DNA of 64,000 nt, from the NCBI GenBank assembly GCA_019455325.1, contig JACFMQ010000016.1:1-64000 (forward strand), read 5' to 3'. Below are positions 62,244 to 64,000 of the stretch, one piece after another. A model generated the notes under the pieces. It saw nothing but the letters and a program-made list of their open reading frames with translations. It made no database searches and had not been told where the DNA came from. Position 1 is the first letter of the stretch; every line of letters begins with the position of its first letter. This DNA comes from Rhodocyclaceae bacterium (lineage in GTDB: Bacteria; Pseudomonadota; Gammaproteobacteria; Burkholderiales; Rhodocyclaceae). Position numbers and translations under genes: made by a program.

Positions 62244-62297
62244 GACTTGTAGCAACAGTCTCGCCGGCCAATCGTAGCCGGCAAGAGGAGAATAACC

Positions 62298-62936
62298 ATG
62301 AGTCTAGGCCTTGTAGGGCGCAAGGTCGGCATGACGCGCATCTTTACCGACGACGGCGCGACCGTCCCGGTGACCGTGCTCGACGTGTCGAACAACCGCG
62401 TGACCCAGATCAAAACGCCTGAAACCGACGGCTACGCCGCGGTGCAAGTGACTTTCGGCCAGCGCCGCGCCTCGCGCGTCGGCAAGCCGCTGGCCGGCCA
62501 CCTGGCGAAAGCCGGCGTCGAGGCGGGTCACGTCCTCAAGGAGTTCCCGGTGTCCGCCGAGGAGCTCTCCAACCTGAAGCCGGGCGACCAGATCAGCGTC
62601 ACCATCTTCGCCGTCGGCCAGAAGGTCGACGTGTCGGGTACGTCGATCGGCAAGGGCTTCGCCGGCGGCATCAAGCGCCACAACTTCAGCTCGAACCGCG
62701 CTTCGCACGGCAACTCGATCTCGCACAATGCGCCGGGCTCCATCGGCATGGCGCAGGACCCGGGTCGCGTCTTTCCGGGCAAGCGCATGACCGGCCACCT
62801 CGGCGACGTCAAGGCGACGACCCAGAATCTGGAAATCGTCCGCGTCGACGCCGAGCGTCAACTGCTGCTCGTCAAGGGTGCGGTGCCGGGCGCCAAGGGT
62901 TCGGACGTGGTCGTCCGCGCGGCGGTCAAGGGCTAA
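62298..62936 (+). CDS. rplC: 50S ribosomal protein L3
   Basis: A 212-residue early-assembly protein near the peptidyl-transferase centre. It has [20 protein letters not shown] at the start, and the extended loop [12 protein letters not shown] with [17 protein letters not shown]. The conserved glutamine in [19 protein letters not shown] is the residue methylated by PrmB. AAGAGGAG precedes the ATG. Confidence 0.98.
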   Translation: MSLGLVGRKVGMTRIFTDDGATVPVTVLDVSNNRVTQIKTPETDGYAAVQVTFGQRRASRVGKPLAGHLAKAGVEAGHVLKEFPVSAEELSNLKPGDQISVTIFAVGQKVDVSGTSIGKGFAGGIKRHNFSSNRASHGNSISHNAPGSIGMAQDPGRVFPGKRMTGHLGDVKATTQNLEIVRVDAERQLLLVKGAVPGAKGSDVVVRAAVKG

Positions 62937-62945
62937 GGGGGCGAC

Positions 62946-63566
62946 ATGGAACTGAAAGTCATCAACGAACAAGGTCAGGAAGCCGCCAAGCTGCAGGCTT
63001 CCGACGCGCTGTTCGGCCGCGACTACAACGAATCCCTGGTGCACCAGGTCGTTGTCGCCTATCAGGCCAACGCGCGTGCCGGCGACCGCAAGCAGAAGGG
63101 TCGCGCCGAGATCGCCAAGTCCACCAAGAAGCCGTGGAACCAGAAGGGCACGGGCCGCGCCCGCGCCGGTCGCGCTTCGTCGCCGCTGTGGCGCGGGGGC
63201 GGCAAGATCTTCCCGAGCTCGCCGGACGAGAACTTCAGCCAGAAGCTGAACCGCAAGATGTACCGCGCCGGCATGGCCTCGATTCTCTCCGAATTGGCTC
63301 GCCAGGATCGTCTGTCGGTGGTCGAGAACCTCGCCGTCGACGCGCCGAAGACCAAGCTCTTCGCGCAGAAGATCAAGGGTATGGGCTTCGATTCCGTGCT
63401 CGTCGTCACCGACGCGCTCGACGAGAACACCTACTTGGCCTCGCGCAACCTGCCGAACGTGCTGGTGCTCGAAGTCAACGAAACCGATCCGGTCTCGCTC
63501 ATCCGCTTCCCGAAGGTGCTGATGACCAAGAGCGCGGTCGCCAAATTCGAGGAGATCCTGGGATGA
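62946..63566 (+). CDS. rplD: 50S ribosomal protein L4
   Basis: A 206-residue exit-tunnel protein. The loop [20 protein letters not shown] enters the tunnel near the macrolide site and looks wild type. GGGGGCGAC precedes the ATG. L4 also represses the S10 operon in Escherichia coli. Its stop overlaps the rplW start (ATGA). Confidence 0.98.
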   Translation: MELKVINEQGQEAAKLQASDALFGRDYNESLVHQVVVAYQANARAGDRKQKGRAEIAKSTKKPWNQKGTGRARAGRASSPLWRGGGKIFPSSPDENFSQKLNRKMYRAGMASILSELARQDRLSVVENLAVDAPKTKLFAQKIKGMGFDSVLVVTDALDENTYLASRNLPNVLVLEVNETDPVSLIRFPKVLMTKSAVAKFEEILG

Positions 63567-63865
63567 ACCAAGAGCGTCTGATGCAAGTCCTGCTTGCGCC
63601 CCAGATCTCCGAGAAGGCGACCTGGGTTGCCGAGAAGAACGAGCAGGTCATCTTCCGCGTCGTCTCCGACGCCACCAAGCCGGAGATCAAGGCTGCCGTC
63701 GAGCTGCTGTTCAAGGTCCAGGTCGAGTCCGTCCAGGTCTCGACCGTCAAGGGCAAGCAGAAGCGTTTCGGCCGGTCGATGGGTCGCCGCAAGAACTGGA
63801 AGAAGGCTTTCGTCAGCCTGAAGCCGGGTCAGGAGATCAATTTTGCCGAAGGGGGGGCTGTGTAA
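63563..63865 (+). CDS. rplW: 50S ribosomal protein L23
   Basis: A 100-residue tunnel-exit protein that docks trigger factor and SRP. It contains [40 protein letters not shown] and [23 protein letters not shown] at 63563 overlaps the rplD stop; an internal Met at residue 7 is a weaker alternative. Confidence 0.97.
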   Translation: MNQERLMQVLLAPQISEKATWVAEKNEQVIFRVVSDATKPEIKAAVELLFKVQVESVQVSTVKGKQKRFGRSMGRRKNWKKAFVSLKPGQEINFAEGGAV

Positions 63866-64000
63866 ATGGCACTCGTCAAAGTCAAACCGACGTCCCCCGG
63901 CCGCCGCGCCGTCGTCAAGGTCGTCAGCCCGAACCTGCACAAGGGCAAGCCCTTTGCCGGTCTGGTCGAGAAGCAGAGCAAGAACGCGGGCCGTAACAAC
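63866..64000 (+). CDS. rplB: 50S ribosomal protein L2, N-terminal part (cut by window edge)
   Basis: The first 45 codons only. They read [20 protein letters not shown] and continue to KSKNAGRNN, the standard L2 start. The ATG directly follows the rplW stop. The rest of the gene lies beyond the window. Confidence 0.95.
   Translation, partial: MALVKVKPTSPGRRAVVKVVSPNLHKGKPFAGLVEKQSKNAGRNN

Overview
The window is high-GC chromosomal DNA of a Gram-negative bacterium, almost certainly a betaproteobacterium and most likely of the Rhodocyclales (Azospira/Dechloromonas/Thauera-like; the order is an inference from gene content and order). The main evidence is the uninterrupted run tRNA-Tyr/Gly/Thr - tuf - tRNA-Trp - secE - nusG - rplKAJL - rpoBC - rpsL - rpsG - fusA - tuf - rpsJ - rplCDWB. 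Supporting evidence is a lolB/ispE/tRNA-Gln/prs/rplY/pth/ychF block and an rpoH gene preceded by a perfect CIRCE operator. I see no phage, insertion sequence, CRISPR array or rRNA gene.

Region by region. 0-4 kb: a four-PAS NarL-type sensor kinase with its LuxR-type response regulator. 4-7 kb (minus strand): a tightly overlapping operon rapZ - NusG-domain-II protein - Gx/heptaprenyl-synthase-I-like membrane protein - ubiX - LON-domain protein. 7-13 kb: an M20 amidohydrolase, two tiny unknown proteins, a LonB-like protease and an sCache chemoreceptor. 13-20 kb: rpoH, then a 1439-residue hybrid kinase followed by an HD-GYP response regulator. 20-22 kb: ftsY - ftsE - ftsX, split by an unusual inverted repeat. 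22-26.5 kb: two M16 peptidase subunits, rsmD, coaD and a YfhL-type ferredoxin. 26.5-29.4 kb: a dynamin-like GTPase and mutM on the minus strand. 29.5-39 kb: a TPR protein, lolB, ispE, then an inversely oriented glucosylglycerol-phosphate synthase/phosphatase fusion, then tRNA-Gln, prs, rplY, pth and ychF. 39-43 kb: a zinc alcohol dehydrogenase, gluQ, clsB and a ybhP-like gene. 43-64 kb: the translation/transcription super-cluster; rplB runs off the right edge.

Nearly all genes are housekeeping. The most unusual material is outside the coding sequences: (i) a 26-bp perfect inverted repeat built from GCAGAGGC units between ftsY and ftsE; (ii) four consecutive perfect stem-loops between lolB and ispE; (iii) strong promoters followed directly by terminator-like hairpins in the leaders of rpsL and rplC; (iv) the glucosylglycerol fusion gene with an AT-rich upstream region, lying inside an otherwise conserved block; (v) two tuf genes that look identical except for one silent base and use codons unlike their neighbours. 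I did not find a clearly new defence or biosynthetic system. All motif and structure statements come from reading the sequence by eye; no database search or folding program was run.
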